63,568 bases of DNA from Chloroflexota bacterium (GCA_028873965.1 JAPPMU010000036.1:1-63568); one strand, 5' to 3'; shown: positions 23,816-35,167, counted from the stretch's first letter. Notes: generated from the sequence alone by a model not told the origin. Program-made: numbers and translations.

Positions 23816-26281
23816 GTGCAGGATATTCTCGCCTGGCTCATCGCCCTGTGGGCCCTGTCGCTGGTCGGGTTCCCCATCGCATCGACGGTGTGCGGGCTGG
23901 GGCGGTTGGCCGATCGCGGGTGGGCGGTCTCCCGGGTTCTCGCGCTGCTGGCGCTGGCGTGGGTAACGTGGATCGGCGGCACGCTGGGCATCATTCCCAA
24001 TTCCCCGGCCGGGATCGCCGCCGTGCTGGTGATCATGGGTGTGGCGGCGGCGTGGCTGGCCTACCGGCAGCGGGCCGAGTTGGCGGACTTCTTTCGCCGG
24101 CGATGGGCGGTGGTTACCACCACCGAGCTGACTTTCCTGGTTATTTTCGCCTTCTGGGCGCTGGTGATCAGCGAGGTTCCGGCGATCAACCACACGGAAA
24201 AACCGATGGACTTCGGCATCCTCAACGCCGTAGCCAACGCCGATAGGTTTCCGCCGGAAGACCAGTGGTTGTCGGGGCACAGCGTCGCCTATTACTACGG
24301 CGGTCACTACGTGGCGGCCATGCTGTCGACCCTCACCGGCGTGGCGACGGACAAGGCGTACAACCTGGCCGTGGCCACCATTCCGGCCCTGCTGGCCGCC
24401 GGAATACTGGGGCTGGTGTACAACGTGCTGCGGCTGGCCGGAGCGCGGGCGTTTCCGGCGCTGGGAGCGGGGCTGCTCACGGCGGTGGGAATTACGATGC
24501 TGGGGAACCTGTCCGGCGTGCTGGAACTTGCATACGTTCGAGGGGTGGGCGCGGACTGGTTCTGGGAGTGGGTGGCAATCAAGGGCCTGGAGCCGCCGGC
24601 CGGCCCGATTGGTCAAGGGATCCGGGGCTGGCTGCCCGAAGGGTTCTGGTGGTGGTGGAGAGGCACCCGGGTGATCGACACGCTGACGGAAACGGGAACG
24701 TCGCTGGACTACACCATCACGGAAGTGCCGTTCTTCAGCTTCCTGCTGGGCGACCTGCACGCCCACGTGTCCGCGCTGCCCTTCGTGACGCTGGCGCTCA
24801 CCCTGACGCTGGCGCTGCTGGTATCGCCTTTCGCGCCCGGGCTGCGCTGGCTGCGCCGGAGGCCGGGCGAGGCGGCGGCCCTGGCCCTGGCCCTGGGCTC
24901 GCTGGCATTCATCAACGCCTGGGACTTTCCGCTGTACCTGGCGATCACAGCCATGACGACGGTGGCCTGCTGGTCCGCGTGGCGCATCAACCGTGCGGAA
25001 CGGAGGACGGACGACAACGGAGTGGCGTCCACTGCCACGCTGGCGCGCGCCACGGGACGCTCGGCCCTGCTGGTCTTCGGTCTGGCGGTGGCCGGCGTGG
25101 TCCTGTTTCTGCCGTTTTACCAGTCCTTCGACAGCCAGGCGGGAGGCATCCTGCCCGTCACCGGGCCGGCGACGCGCCCATTCCTGTTCCTGGTGGTGAT
25201 GGGCGTCCCCGCATTCCTGGCCGGCGCGCTGGTGGGCAGATCGCTCCTGGCGCTGGGATCGCCCACCACGGGGAAGCGGGAACTGGTCGCGCCGGTGGCG
25301 GCATTCAGCGCCGCGCCATTTTTCCTCTGGCTGATTGCGGTGGCAGTGCTGGTTTCCCTGCGTCCGGAGGAGACCACACTGGCGGACGGGTTGGTCTGGC
25401 ACCGGTTGGTGCTGGCGGTGCCGCTGCTGGCCATGGGCGGGCTGGCCGCCTACTGCGCGCTGGTGCTGGCGGCCAACCGGCGTCCGATGCAGTGGCTGGT
25501 GTTCGCGCTGATCCTGGCGGCGGCGGGGTTCTATCTGCTGGCCGGAGCCGAGCTGTTCCGCATCATGGACCTCTTCGGCAACCGGATGAACACCGTGTTC
25601 AAGGTGTACTACCAGGCCTGGATCCTGCTTGGGATTGCCGGCGGGGTGGGCATCTATTACATTGTCGCCGGGCCGTACCGCCTGCGTCCATCGGACTATC
25701 GATTAGGGTTGTTCAGGGCCTTGGGGGTCGCGTGGGCCGGCCTGGCGGCGGGCCTGATCCTGGCTTCGGCGTACTATCCCGTGGCCGCCGTGCTGGAACG
25801 CACGGCGTGGTTCCAGGGTGGCTCGGGCTTTGGCGACAACACCCTGGCCGGACTGAACTTCCTGCGGCGCGGCGAGCCCGGGGAATACGACGCGATCGTG
25901 TGGCTCAACGACGAAGCGGGACCGGGCCGCATCGTGGAGGCGGTGGGCGACGGCTACAGCAGCTACGGGCGCATCTCTGGCGCTACCGGTAGGGCAACGG
26001 TGCTGGGCTGGGAGGGCCACCAGCGGCAATGGCGGGGCGACGACAGCGCCTTCGCCGGCCGCAGCCACGACGTGGAGATGATTTACCGGGGAACCAACGG
26101 GGCGGAAACCCGCCGCCTGCTGGAGGTTTACGGCGTGCGCTGGCTCATCGTAGGCCCGCGAGAGCGGGAAGCCTACGGAGACGAAGTGGACGAACGTATG
26201 GAAGAATGGACAGCGGAAGGTTGGCTGACACCGGCCTTCTCGTCAGACGATGTGACAATCTACGAAGTGGTCAACAATTAA
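23816..26281 (+). CDS. DUF2298 (Chlor_Arch_YYY) polytopic membrane protein
   Basis: An 821-aa protein with about a dozen hydrophobic helices. The segment LSGHSVAYYYGGHYVAAMLS contains the YYY signature that names the domain. Other family parts include MDFGILNAVANADRFPPEDQ and FFSFLLGDLHAHVSALPFVT. The C-terminal 200 residues form a soluble region (WLNDEAGPGRIVEAVGDGYS). The general form recalls GT-C glycosyltransferases, but no activity is established. A GTG start was taken. The family is mainly known from Chloroflexota and Archaea. Confidence 0.88.
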   Translation: MQDILAWLIALWALSLVGFPIASTVCGLGRLADRGWAVSRVLALLALAWVTWIGGTLGIIPNSPAGIAAVLVIMGVAAAWLAYRQRAELADFFRRRWAVVTTTELTFLVIFAFWALVISEVPAINHTEKPMDFGILNAVANADRFPPEDQWLSGHSVAYYYGGHYVAAMLSTLTGVATDKAYNLAVATIPALLAAGILGLVYNVLRLAGARAFPALGAGLLTAVGITMLGNLSGVLELAYVRGVGADWFWEWVAIKGLEPPAGPIGQGIRGWLPEGFWWWWRGTRVIDTLTETGTSLDYTITEVPFFSFLLGDLHAHVSALPFVTLALTLTLALLVSPFAPGLRWLRRRPGEAAALALALGSLAFINAWDFPLYLAITAMTTVACWSAWRINRAERRTDDNGVASTATLARATGRSALLVFGLAVAGVVLFLPFYQSFDSQAGGILPVTGPATRPFLFLVVMGVPAFLAGALVGRSLLALGSPTTGKRELVAPVAAFSAAPFFLWLIAVAVLVSLRPEETTLADGLVWHRLVLAVPLLAMGGLAAYCALVLAANRRPMQWLVFALILAAAGFYLLAGAELFRIMDLFGNRMNTVFKVYYQAWILLGIAGGVGIYYIVAGPYRLRPSDYRLGLFRALGVAWAGLAAGLILASAYYPVAAVLERTAWFQGGSGFGDNTLAGLNFLRRGEPGEYDAIVWLNDEAGPGRIVEAVGDGYSSYGRISGATGRATVLGWEGHQRQWRGDDSAFAGRSHDVEMIYRGTNGAETRRLLEVYGVRWLIVGPREREAYGDEVDERMEEWTAEGWLTPAFSSDDVTIYEVVNN

Positions 26282-26302
26282 CACTCAAACCTGGAGGCAA
26301 CC

Positions 26303-26746
26303 ATGGAATTCAGCGACGTGCGCAACTTTTTCAGCAGCAACCACCGGGGGGTGATCAACACCTTCCGCCGGGACGGATCGGCGCAGACCAGCATCGTGGT
26401 GTCCGGGGCGTCGCCCTTTGAAGGCGATGACGGGCCGGTGTTCGTCATCGTGCGGGGCACCTCCGCCAAGGCTCGAAACCTACAGCGGGACAACCGCTGC
26501 AACGTGATGGCCGTGGCCGACGATTGGCGGCAGTTCGCCGTGGTGGAAGGCACCGCCACGCTGCACGACTACCGGAACACCGACGCCGAGGAGATGCGTC
26601 AAATGCTGCGGACGGCGTTCCGAGCGTGCGGCGACCACGAGCACCCGGACTGGGAGGAATACGACCGGGCCATGGTGCAGCAGGACGCGGTGATCGTGCG
26701 GGTGCAGCCGCAGCGGGTGTACGGGCTGATACGGCAGGGACAGTAG
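26303..26746 (+). CDS. PPOX-class (F420- or flavin-binding) protein
   Basis: A 147-aa split-barrel protein of the pyridoxamine-phosphate-oxidase-like superfamily. Typical segments are FFSSNHRGVINTFRRDGSAQ, KARNLQRDNRCNVMAVADDW and a C-terminal VRVQPQRVYGLIRQGQ. Many relatives bind F420 and reduce unknown substrates. It has an AGGCAACC site before the ATG. A MITE-B copy starts 9 nt after its stop. Confidence 0.85.
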   Translation: MEFSDVRNFFSSNHRGVINTFRRDGSAQTSIVVSGASPFEGDDGPVFVIVRGTSAKARNLQRDNRCNVMAVADDWRQFAVVEGTATLHDYRNTDAEEMRQMLRTAFRACGDHEHPDWEEYDRAMVQQDAVIVRVQPQRVYGLIRQGQ

Positions 26747-26754
26747 CGCCCCGG

Positions 26755-26928
26755 TAACTGTTCAGAGTTGATGGGATCCCTTGTCGGAAACCCGTCGTTC
26801 CTGCGAAAGCAGGAACCCAGAAAGTCTATGCACCGGCTACCATGAGTACAGCGAGGATTTTCTGGATACCGGCTTTCGCCGGTATGACAGCTTTGGCATT
26901 GGGCCGTCACCTCAAACGTGAACAGTTA
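26755..26928. repeat. MITE-B copy 2 (174 bp)
   Basis: Ends taactgttcag and gaacagtta. It has the same length as copies 1 and 3 but a diverged interior; the hairpin modules read cctgcgaaagcagg and accggctttcgccggt. Confidence 0.85.
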
Positions 26929-27032
26929 CGCGCCCCGCCGCGGTTTGACACTTGCGGCGGGGCCGGGCTACCCTGCTAAATGCCTGCCATCCTCCGCCGC
27001 AGGAAACACCCCACGCTCAAAGGATTTTGACT

Positions 27033-27308
27033 ATGGCAGCTCAGTCGCCAGAACAGCCTGGCAGCGCGGACGGACAAATGGATGACACTCGGTATCAGGG
27101 TAACCTCCTACTGGCGCGCGTCAGTCTCGTGGTCGTAGGGGGTGTTCTGCTGGCCTTATTAGCGCTCGTGCTGGTAATGGCTTTTTTCGGGGATGCGCGG
27201 CAGTCTGACCTGGCCCTGAGTATGCTTACCGTCGGAGGGCAAGCCCTGGGCGGCGGCGGCTTTGTGCTTTTGGTGGCTTTCGGCATTAACCGCCTGATCA
27301 GGCGGTAG
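27033..27308 (+). CDS. Small two-helix membrane protein (twin 1)
   Basis: A 91-aa protein with two hydrophobic helices (LARVSLVVVGGVLLALLALV and LGGGGFVLLVAFGINRLIRR). The end LVMAFFGDARQSDLALSML to NRLIRR is closely similar to the next gene's end, so they are tandem duplicates. I recognise no family. ATG at 27033 has an AAAGGA site. Function unknown. Confidence 0.65.
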   Translation: MAAQSPEQPGSADGQMDDTRYQGNLLLARVSLVVVGGVLLALLALVLVMAFFGDARQSDLALSMLTVGGQALGGGGFVLLVAFGINRLIRR

Positions 27309-27390
27309 GTCGAGAACCCCGAAAATAGGAGCCTATATTGAGCGCCGTTGCGATGCCACTGACTTGGCTTTGGGACAGGCGCCGGCTGTG

Positions 27391-27786
27391 ATGGTTACAC
27401 CAAACGAGGATAACAGCGATGACCAATCCGGAAAGACGTCCAGCAACGAGCCGGACGAGTCATTGCCTCAACCTGCTCCCACGCCGGTTGATCTACAGCG
27501 CGAGCGTTTGGCCGTAAAGAAAAACCGAGACCGGCTTCAGCATAAACAGCAGCTCAAACAGCTGGAAAACGAGGAAAGGCGGAATAGCAGACTGCACCGA
27601 CTGGCCTTGCTTGGAATTTTCTTGGCGAACCTCATTCTGGTATTCTTGCTGGTGATGGCTTTTTTCGGTAATGAGCGACAATCTGCCATCGCTCTGCAAA
27701 TACTAAACATCGGTGGTAGGGTGATAAGCGGCGCCGGGGGCATATTCCTGGTATGGTTCGTTGCGAACCGTCTCATCAGGCGTTAG
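27391..27786 (+). CDS. Small two-helix membrane protein (twin 2) with coiled coil
   Basis: A 131-aa paralogue of the preceding gene. The C-terminal 60 residues (LVMAFFGNERQSAIALQIL and FLVWFVANRLIRR) match twin 1. The N-terminal part is longer and contains a charged helix (KKNRDRLQHKQQLKQLENEE) that could form a coiled coil. The ATG at 27391 was chosen over an in-frame TTG upstream. The pair may form a heteromeric membrane complex; this is inference. Confidence 0.65.
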   Translation: MVTPNEDNSDDQSGKTSSNEPDESLPQPAPTPVDLQRERLAVKKNRDRLQHKQQLKQLENEERRNSRLHRLALLGIFLANLILVFLLVMAFFGNERQSAIALQILNIGGRVISGAGGIFLVWFVANRLIRR

Positions 27787-27812
27787 CAGCGGCGGGTGTG
27801 CGGGCTGATACG

Positions 27813-29147
27813 CTACGGCTTGGTTCCCACCGCGCAGTGGAACGGCGTGGATATGAAGAAGGTGCCGTCCGACTGGGCCTGCGCCGCCGCCGCGCGCCAC
27901 TCCGCGGCCTCCTCGGCGTTCAGGGTGGGCAGAATGCCGCCCTGCATGAATTGGAGACGGTCCGGCTCCGCGAAAGTGCTGATGAAGGGGAACATCCGGG
28001 TGTTCTGCAACCCCAGCCGGGCGAAGCGCTGGTAGAGCGACGAATCGTCACAGCCCTGGGGATGCCCCGGATCATCGACCCACGGTGGCGACTCGATCCT
28101 GGTCTTGAGGTCTGAGCGCAGCGGCAGGTTCACCCAGCGGTTCATGTCGTGGGCGTGTCCCAGCACTGCAATGCGGCCGCCGGGCTTCACGACCCGAACC
28201 AGCTCCGGCAGCATCAGGTCGGCGTTCACCCGCTGGATCACGGTGCTGGAGAAGACGACGTCGAAACTGTCGTCCTCGAAAGGCAAGGCCTCGGCGCTGC
28301 CCTCGTGGAAACTCACCAGGTCTTCCATGCCCTCGCGTCGGGCGATGTCCGCCGCCTCCCGCAGGAAGTACGTGTTCACGTCCACGCCGGCGACGGGGTT
28401 CCGACGATCCGTGCGGCGGGCCACCCAACGGCAGAGCACGCCGGTGCCGCAGCCGGCCTCCAGCACGCTTTCGCCGGTCTGGATCTGCGCCGCGTCGATC
28501 AGGCTGCCCACGGCGGACAGGTAACCGGGAGTGCGGCCCCGGCCCTCCAGGCTGCCCACCATGCCGAGGACTGGTCCGGTGAGGGTGATAACGCAGTAGC
28601 GGTCGGTAAACGCGCTGATGACAGGATCCCATTGGGCCGGGGCCGCGCCCAATGGCAGCAGGACCAACGGCGGCCCGGATCCCTGGACCCTGAAGTAGAT
28701 GTCGTCAACCTCGCCTTCTTGCGCCGAAGGAGATGCGTCGGGCAGGCTATTGGCGGTATCCGCGCCGGCCAGGAAGTCGAGCATGGCCGCCATCATGCCC
28801 TCGCCCTGCTCGACGCCGATGTCGGCGTAGTTGTTGGGGTAGCCGTAATCCGCCAGCGTGACCTTTGCCGCAGACGGGAGGCCGGCCAGGTTGCGATCGA
28901 TGGTATCCGTCGCGCCGCCGCGGTCGGCGTTGAATACCAGCAGACGCTCACCCAGGGGAGCCAACGCCTGGGAATCGAACCCCAGCGGACAGACCAATGT
29001 CATCGAGGCAATGGCGTCGGGATGATTTACCGTCAATCCCCGCCAGTCGCCCAGGTTTCTCGATGCGAAGTGGGCCCGCTGGATGCCCAGCTGCCGCAAT
29101 ACGCCGATGATTCTCTCGTCAACGGGAGCTTCTGCATGTGTCGTCAT
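27813..29147 (-). CDS. Alpha/beta-hydrolase-like N-terminus fused to a class I methyltransferase
   Basis: A 444-aa protein. The C-terminal half is a SAM-dependent methyltransferase: VLEAGCGTGVLCRWVA (motif I), EALPFEDDSFDVVFSSTVIQ and LVRVVKPGGRIAVLGHAHDM. The N-terminal half resembles pieces of alpha/beta hydrolases (LGIQRAHFASRNLGDWRGLT; FRVQGSGPPLVLLPLGAAPA) without a clear nucleophile elbow or catalytic triad, so it may be a degenerate binding domain. The start follows GGGAGG by a few bases; an ATG one codon earlier is possible. Substrate unknown. Confidence 0.72.
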   Translation of the reverse strand: MTTHAEAPVDERIIGVLRQLGIQRAHFASRNLGDWRGLTVNHPDAIASMTLVCPLGFDSQALAPLGERLLVFNADRGGATDTIDRNLAGLPSAAKVTLADYGYPNNYADIGVEQGEGMMAAMLDFLAGADTANSLPDASPSAQEGEVDDIYFRVQGSGPPLVLLPLGAAPAQWDPVISAFTDRYCVITLTGPVLGMVGSLEGRGRTPGYLSAVGSLIDAAQIQTGESVLEAGCGTGVLCRWVARRTDRRNPVAGVDVNTYFLREAADIARREGMEDLVSFHEGSAEALPFEDDSFDVVFSSTVIQRVNADLMLPELVRVVKPGGRIAVLGHAHDMNRWVNLPLRSDLKTRIESPPWVDDPGHPQGCDDSSLYQRFARLGLQNTRMFPFISTFAEPDRLQFMQGGILPTLNAEEAAEWRAAAAQAQSDGTFFISTPFHCAVGTKP

Positions 29148-29373
29148 CATGTCCTCCCGGCCGGAACGGCCACTTGGTTTGGGACTTGCCTGCATCTGAC
29201 GTATCTCTACCTTGCCACGATTTGACAGTTATGGCTAGGTAGTGCATTAACCTATCAGCCACCTGCAAGGGCAGGCTAGACAGCGACCATGGCGGACGAA
29301 ATTTTCGTCCAGCGCGGTGGTGGTTCAGCACCCCGACAAGCATCGCTGACATCACGGGAGGGTCGTTGTAATC

Positions 29374-30525
29374 ATGACCAGCAAAGTAACAGTTCTCGAT
29401 GTAGAAACGACGGGTGTGGGAAACAGAGACCGTATCGTCGAGATAGCCACTCTAACCCTGGACGTGGCAACCGGAGAAGTTGTAGACCGCTTCGAAACTC
29501 TGATCAATCCGCAACGCGACATAGGTCCCACTTCGATCCACGGCATTTCCGCCAGAATGGTGGAACTAGCTCCTACCTTTGAAGAGGTCGCCTACGCTGT
29601 AGCACGGCGAGTGGACGGCAGCATTCTCGTGGCCCATAATCTGTCGTTTGACGCCAGATTCTTGCAAAACGAGTTTGAAAGACTGGGAGCAGAATTCGAC
29701 CCGGGAAATGGGATTTGCACCCTGCAAGCGACCGGTATGAAACTAGCGGCGGCTTGCGAATCGCTAGGGGTGGCGCTTAACAACGCACACCAGGCTGCGG
29801 GTGACGTTGAAGCGACCGCGATGTTGGCAATGAAATGCGGGCTACCGTGGGAAAATTGCGAACCTGCCATCGCCGAATGGAAGGGTAGGGAAAACCCCAG
29901 ACGAACCGTCGTACGGGCGGCGTATGAGACGGAAGAACGAGACGTGATCTCTCACTTGCTGGATTATGCGGATATCAGTTTCCTCACAGACCGCCGCTTG
30001 ATTTACGCGGACGCATTAGACCACGCCCTGAACGACCATGAACTCGATGCTGATGAAAGGGCTGCGCTATCACAATTGGCGGATCTCCTTGGGCTGCAGA
30101 CTGAACAAGTCGAGCGCATTCACCGCCAATACCTGGAAAGTATCATACTGGCCGCGCAGAGGGACGGTAGAATTTCCGATGCGGAGCACAACATCATCAC
30201 GCGGATGATGGCGTCGCTAGGGATATACGACGTGCCGGTTCCTCCCATCACTGATACTGCACATGCAATCAATGATCTTCACCTGACATCCATCTGCTTT
30301 ACAGGGGAAGCAGTGATCGACGGCCACACTTACACCAGAGTTCACATGGAAGCAGTAGCCGCATTACACGGGATTACACCCAAAAGCTCAGTGTCTAGAA
30401 ACTGCGACTTGCTGGTCGCGGCAGATCCCGCCAGCAACTCAGGAAAGGCGAGGCGTGCGCGCGATTTGAACATCCCGATCATTGGTGCGGCAGAATTTCT
30501 GGCGATGTTCGGTACAGGAGCCTGA
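29374..30525 (+). CDS. DEDDh 3'-5' exonuclease fused to TerB-like and BRCT domains
   Basis: A 383-aa three-part protein. Residues 1-165 are a DnaQ-like exonuclease: D9-E11 in LDVETTG, the second Asp in HNLSFDARFL, and His/Asp in NAHQAAGDVEATAML. Residues about 200-290 are helical with paired acids (DHELDADERAALSQLADLLG; QRDGRISDAEHNIITRMM), resembling TerB. Residues 300-380 form a BRCT domain (LTSICFTGEAVIDG to FLAMFG). A DNA repair or end-processing role is likely. It converges on ligA, with only 4 nt between stops. Confidence 0.82.
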   Translation: MTSKVTVLDVETTGVGNRDRIVEIATLTLDVATGEVVDRFETLINPQRDIGPTSIHGISARMVELAPTFEEVAYAVARRVDGSILVAHNLSFDARFLQNEFERLGAEFDPGNGICTLQATGMKLAAACESLGVALNNAHQAAGDVEATAMLAMKCGLPWENCEPAIAEWKGRENPRRTVVRAAYETEERDVISHLLDYADISFLTDRRLIYADALDHALNDHELDADERAALSQLADLLGLQTEQVERIHRQYLESIILAAQRDGRISDAEHNIITRMMASLGIYDVPVPPITDTAHAINDLHLTSICFTGEAVIDGHTYTRVHMEAVAALHGITPKSSVSRNCDLLVAADPASNSGKARRARDLNIPIIGAAEFLAMFGTGA

Positions 30526-30529
30526 GGCT

Positions 30530-32725
<2,196 letters not shown>

Positions 32726-32765
32726 TCAGAGTTACCGATAGTATAGTCCCGGTGCGCTGGTAAAC

Positions 32766-32875
32766 GTCAGAGTCAGGATTTTCAGGATTCAGGGATTACC
32801 CGGATTAGGACCATTCCATGATGGAGGTCTCCGAATCCTGACCAATCATAAAATCCCGCAAATCCTGCTTCTGAC
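32766..32875. repeat. Short inverted-repeat element (gtcaga/tctgac family), copy 2
   Basis: Ends gtcagagtcaggatt and aatcctgcttctgac. It is related to copies at 1173 and 57464; its inner part shares attaccsggatt-like blocks with the latter. It lies upstream of the DinB gene. Confidence 0.75.
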
Positions 32876-32976
32876 AGTTTGCAAAAGCGGGTACGCCTGA
32901 GGATCGCGTGCACCACCCGCGTTGCTGTTATCCTAGAACCAGTTGCTCACTAACCCACAACCAGGAGGCGACCACC

Positions 32977-33507
32977 ATGCCCGCTGCTGCCGACGGCCTG
33001 ATTTCGGCCCTGGAAAACAACTTCACAACCATCGACCTGGCGTTGAGGGACCTGGATAACGACGAGTTCGGGCGCATCCCCGCCCCCGACTGCAACTCGG
33101 TGGCATGGATTCTATGGCACCTGTCCCGGGTGATCGACTCGTTCATCCACACCCGGCTGCGGGACCTGCCCCAGCTGTGGGACACCAACAACTGGGAGCA
33201 GCACTTCGGGATGCCCACCGACGGCGAGAACCGCGGCCTGGGCTGGACGCACCAAATGGTGTGCGACTGGCAGCCGCCGTCCCGCAAGTTGCAGATGGAC
33301 TATTTCGAGCAGGTTCGTTCCGCCCTGCGCGAATACCTGCCCGGCCTCACCGAAGCCCAGATGCAGCAGGCGAAGATCATCCCGCCGGTATCGGAGCCGC
33401 GCACCGTGGCGGCGGCGCTGGGTCAGATGACGTGGGATTGCGTATCCCACGGCGGGCAGATCGCCTTCCTGCGCGGGATGTACAAGGGGATGGGCTGGCA
33501 CCGGTAG
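32977..33507 (+). CDS. DinB-family protein
   Basis: A 176-aa four-helix-bundle protein of the DinB/YfiT superfamily, whose members are thiol-S-transferases or unknown metal-dependent enzymes. A likely first metal His is in VAWILWHLSRVIDSFIHTRL, and a second in WDCVSHGGQIAFLRGMYKG. ATG at 32977 has a strong GGAGG site; a longer frame is unnecessary. No operon partner. Another DinB protein is at 46470. Confidence 0.8.
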   Translation: MPAAADGLISALENNFTTIDLALRDLDNDEFGRIPAPDCNSVAWILWHLSRVIDSFIHTRLRDLPQLWDTNNWEQHFGMPTDGENRGLGWTHQMVCDWQPPSRKLQMDYFEQVRSALREYLPGLTEAQMQQAKIIPPVSEPRTVAAALGQMTWDCVSHGGQIAFLRGMYKGMGWHR

Positions 33508-33524
33508 GCCGGCTGTCCATCCCC

Positions 33525-33661
33525 ACAGGGTCTTGTGGTTTTCAAAATCCTTATCCTGTCGTTCCCGCGAAAGCGGGAACCCAGAGGGTCTTTGCAGTAG
33601 AGGACTCTGGATTCCGGCTTTCGCCGGAATGACGGCAAATGGAGAACCGAAAGCCCTTGGT
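33525..33661. repeat. Hairpin-core element with agggtctt/aagccctt ends (137 bp)
   Basis: Imperfect inverted ends (acagggtcttgtggttttc and gagaaccgaaagcccttggt) flank two standard hairpin modules. The half element at 2708-2801 has the same right end. Confidence 0.7.
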
Positions 33662-33682
33662 CATCTCCAATTGGGATGGTGG

Positions 33683-34147
33683 TCAGCTCCGCCGGGGGCG
33701 GCCGCGATCGGCGCTGTCCACCATGATGGTGACCGGGCCGTCGTTCTGCAGGCTGACCTGCATGTAGGCCTGGAACTCGCCGGTGGCGACGGTGAGGCCG
33801 GTCTCGCGGAACATCTCCACGGCCAGTTCGTAGAGCCGGTTGGCCGTCTTGTGGTCGGCGGCGGCGGTGAAGTCGGGACGCCGGCCGCGGCGGGTGTCAG
33901 CGTGCAGCGTGAACTGGGACACCACCAGCAGCTCGCCGCCTACGTCCAAAGCTGACAGGTTGAAGCGGCCCTGGTCGTCGGCGAAGATGCGCATGTTGAC
34001 GATCTTTTCCACCAGGTAGCGGGCGTCGGAGTCATCGTCTCCATCCGCAACGCCCAGGAGCACCACGAGGCCGGCGCCGATGCGTCCGACCTCGGCGTCG
34101 TCGATGGTGACGGACGCGGACGTTACCCGCTGGATCAGGGCGCGCAT
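33683..34147 (-). CDS. dtd: D-aminoacyl-tRNA deacylase
   Basis: It removes D-amino acids mischarged on tRNA. The family opener MRALIQRVTSASVTIDDAEV, the catalytic SQFTL (VVSQFTLHADTRRGRRPDFT) and the C-terminal QNDGPVTI loop (NxGP type) are present. Length of 154 aa is normal. It lies downstream of the FmdB and rpsU genes on the same strand, a plausible translation-linked cluster. Confidence 0.94.
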   Translation of the reverse strand: MRALIQRVTSASVTIDDAEVGRIGAGLVVLLGVADGDDDSDARYLVEKIVNMRIFADDQGRFNLSALDVGGELLVVSQFTLHADTRRGRRPDFTAAADHKTANRLYELAVEMFRETGLTVATGEFQAYMQVSLQNDGPVTIMVDSADRGRPRRS

Positions 34148-34179
34148 GGTCTCGGGTGATGGGTGCCGGGCAATGGAAA

Positions 34180-34201
34180 GGCCGCACCCTGGGGCGCGGC
34201 C
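34180..34201 (-). terminator. Hairpin between the FmdB gene and dtd
   Basis: GGCCGC and GCGGCC pair, followed on the minus strand by TTTCC. It is a weak terminator that may reduce read-through into dtd. Confidence 0.4.
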
Positions 34202-34229
34202 CGTTTCGTCGTATGGCCGAAGGGATCGA

Positions 34230-34571
34230 TCAGGCCGAGTCGCCGGCGGCGGCCGCGGCCGGAGCGGGCGTATCGGAGGAGGAACCGGTGTCGCCGGACG
34301 AACTGTCGCCGCCGCTGCTGCCGTTGGACGAGCCGGAGGACGTGGATTCGGAGGTCGACTCCTTGCCGTCTTCCTTCTCGACCGGGCGCTTGGGACGGCC
34401 GTAGTCGGTGGTGTAGAAGCCGCTGCCCTTATAGATCACCGGCACGGCGTGGAATACCCGCTGGCCGGCGCCGCCGCACGATGGGCACTCTCCCTGTCCA
34501 GCTTCGCTGAATTTCTGAACCAGCTCGAACTCGTCCGAGCACTCCGTACAGCGATAATCGTAGCGCGGCAA
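34230..34571 (-). CDS. FmdB-family zinc-ribbon protein
   Basis: A 113-aa protein starting at TTG: the family normally begins PRYDYRC, and here LPRYDYRCTECSDEFELVQK follows an AAGGAGG site. Two CxxC pairs (CTEC, CPSC) form the zinc ribbon, followed by VFHAVPVIYKGSGFYTTDYG, typical of FmdB regulators. The C-terminal half is a low-complexity Ser/Gly tail then Ala-rich. Upstream in-frame codons were rejected. It lies between rpsU and dtd. Confidence 0.85.
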   Translation of the reverse strand: MPRYDYRCTECSDEFELVQKFSEAGQGECPSCGGAGQRVFHAVPVIYKGSGFYTTDYGRPKRPVEKEDGKESTSESTSSGSSNGSSGGDSSSGDTGSSSDTPAPAAAAAGDSA

Positions 34572-34715
34572 ACCTGCCCTCCTTGGTATGAAGAACGCCG
34601 CCGGACTTGCTGAAGCCCCGGCCGGCCTGTTCCGTGTGTAGCGCGGGCGGAGTCTAGCACTGCGCCCGCAACCGGTCAATTTGCGGAGGCCGGCCCAGCG
34701 CCAGCCCCCAATGGC

Positions 34716-34901
34716 CTACCGCCGCTGCCGGCGTCGTCGCCGGGCCGCCCGCTGGGCCGCCAGACGCTCCTTCTGCGCCTTGGAGCGGAAGAACCGGCGG
34801 TCCTTGAGCTCGCGCAGGATGCCGGCGTGTTGTACCGACGCCCGGAATCGATTCACCAGGCTCTCTGGGGTTTCGCCGTCTCGCGGCGTTACGTAAGCCA
34901 T
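34716..34901 (-). CDS. rpsU: 30S ribosomal protein S21
   Basis: A 61-aa basic protein. MAYVTPRDGETPESLVNRFR matches the N-terminus of S21, followed by LKDRRFFRSKAQKERLAAQR and an Arg-rich end. S21 helps the small subunit recognise mRNA. It is the first gene of the rpsU-FmdB-dtd run on the minus strand. A MITE-B copy lies upstream of it at 34994. Confidence 0.93.
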   Translation of the reverse strand: MAYVTPRDGETPESLVNRFRASVQHAGILRELKDRRFFRSKAQKERLAAQRAARRRRRQRR

Positions 34902-34993
34902 GCAATGCTCCCGATTACGTGTTTCTGGATACTTCCAAGTAGGCCCGACTATAACACGCCCGTGTGGAACGCCGCAAACGACGCGCCAACCAG

Positions 34994-35167
34994 TAACTGT
35001 TCAGACTTGATGAGACCAGTCCACCCCCAAACCGTCATACCGGCGAAAGCCGGTATCCAGTAAACCCTTGCTGTGCTCACGTTTGCTGGCGGCAGGGATT
35101 TCTGGGTTCCTGCTTTCGCAGGAACGACGTGTAATCCACCAGGAAACCCATCAACACTGAACAGTTG
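34994..35167. repeat. MITE-B copy 3 (174 bp)
   Basis: It starts taactgttcag and ends ctgaacagtt with the last base changed. It is almost identical in sequence to copy 1 at 19774, which suggests recent spread. Confidence 0.88.

Noticed and set aside
22781..25402. An 873-codon frame opposite ftsY and the DUF2298 gene
   Set aside because: It is a GC-bias shadow; its translation is Arg/Gln/Pro/His-rich with no family, and both opposite genes are certain.
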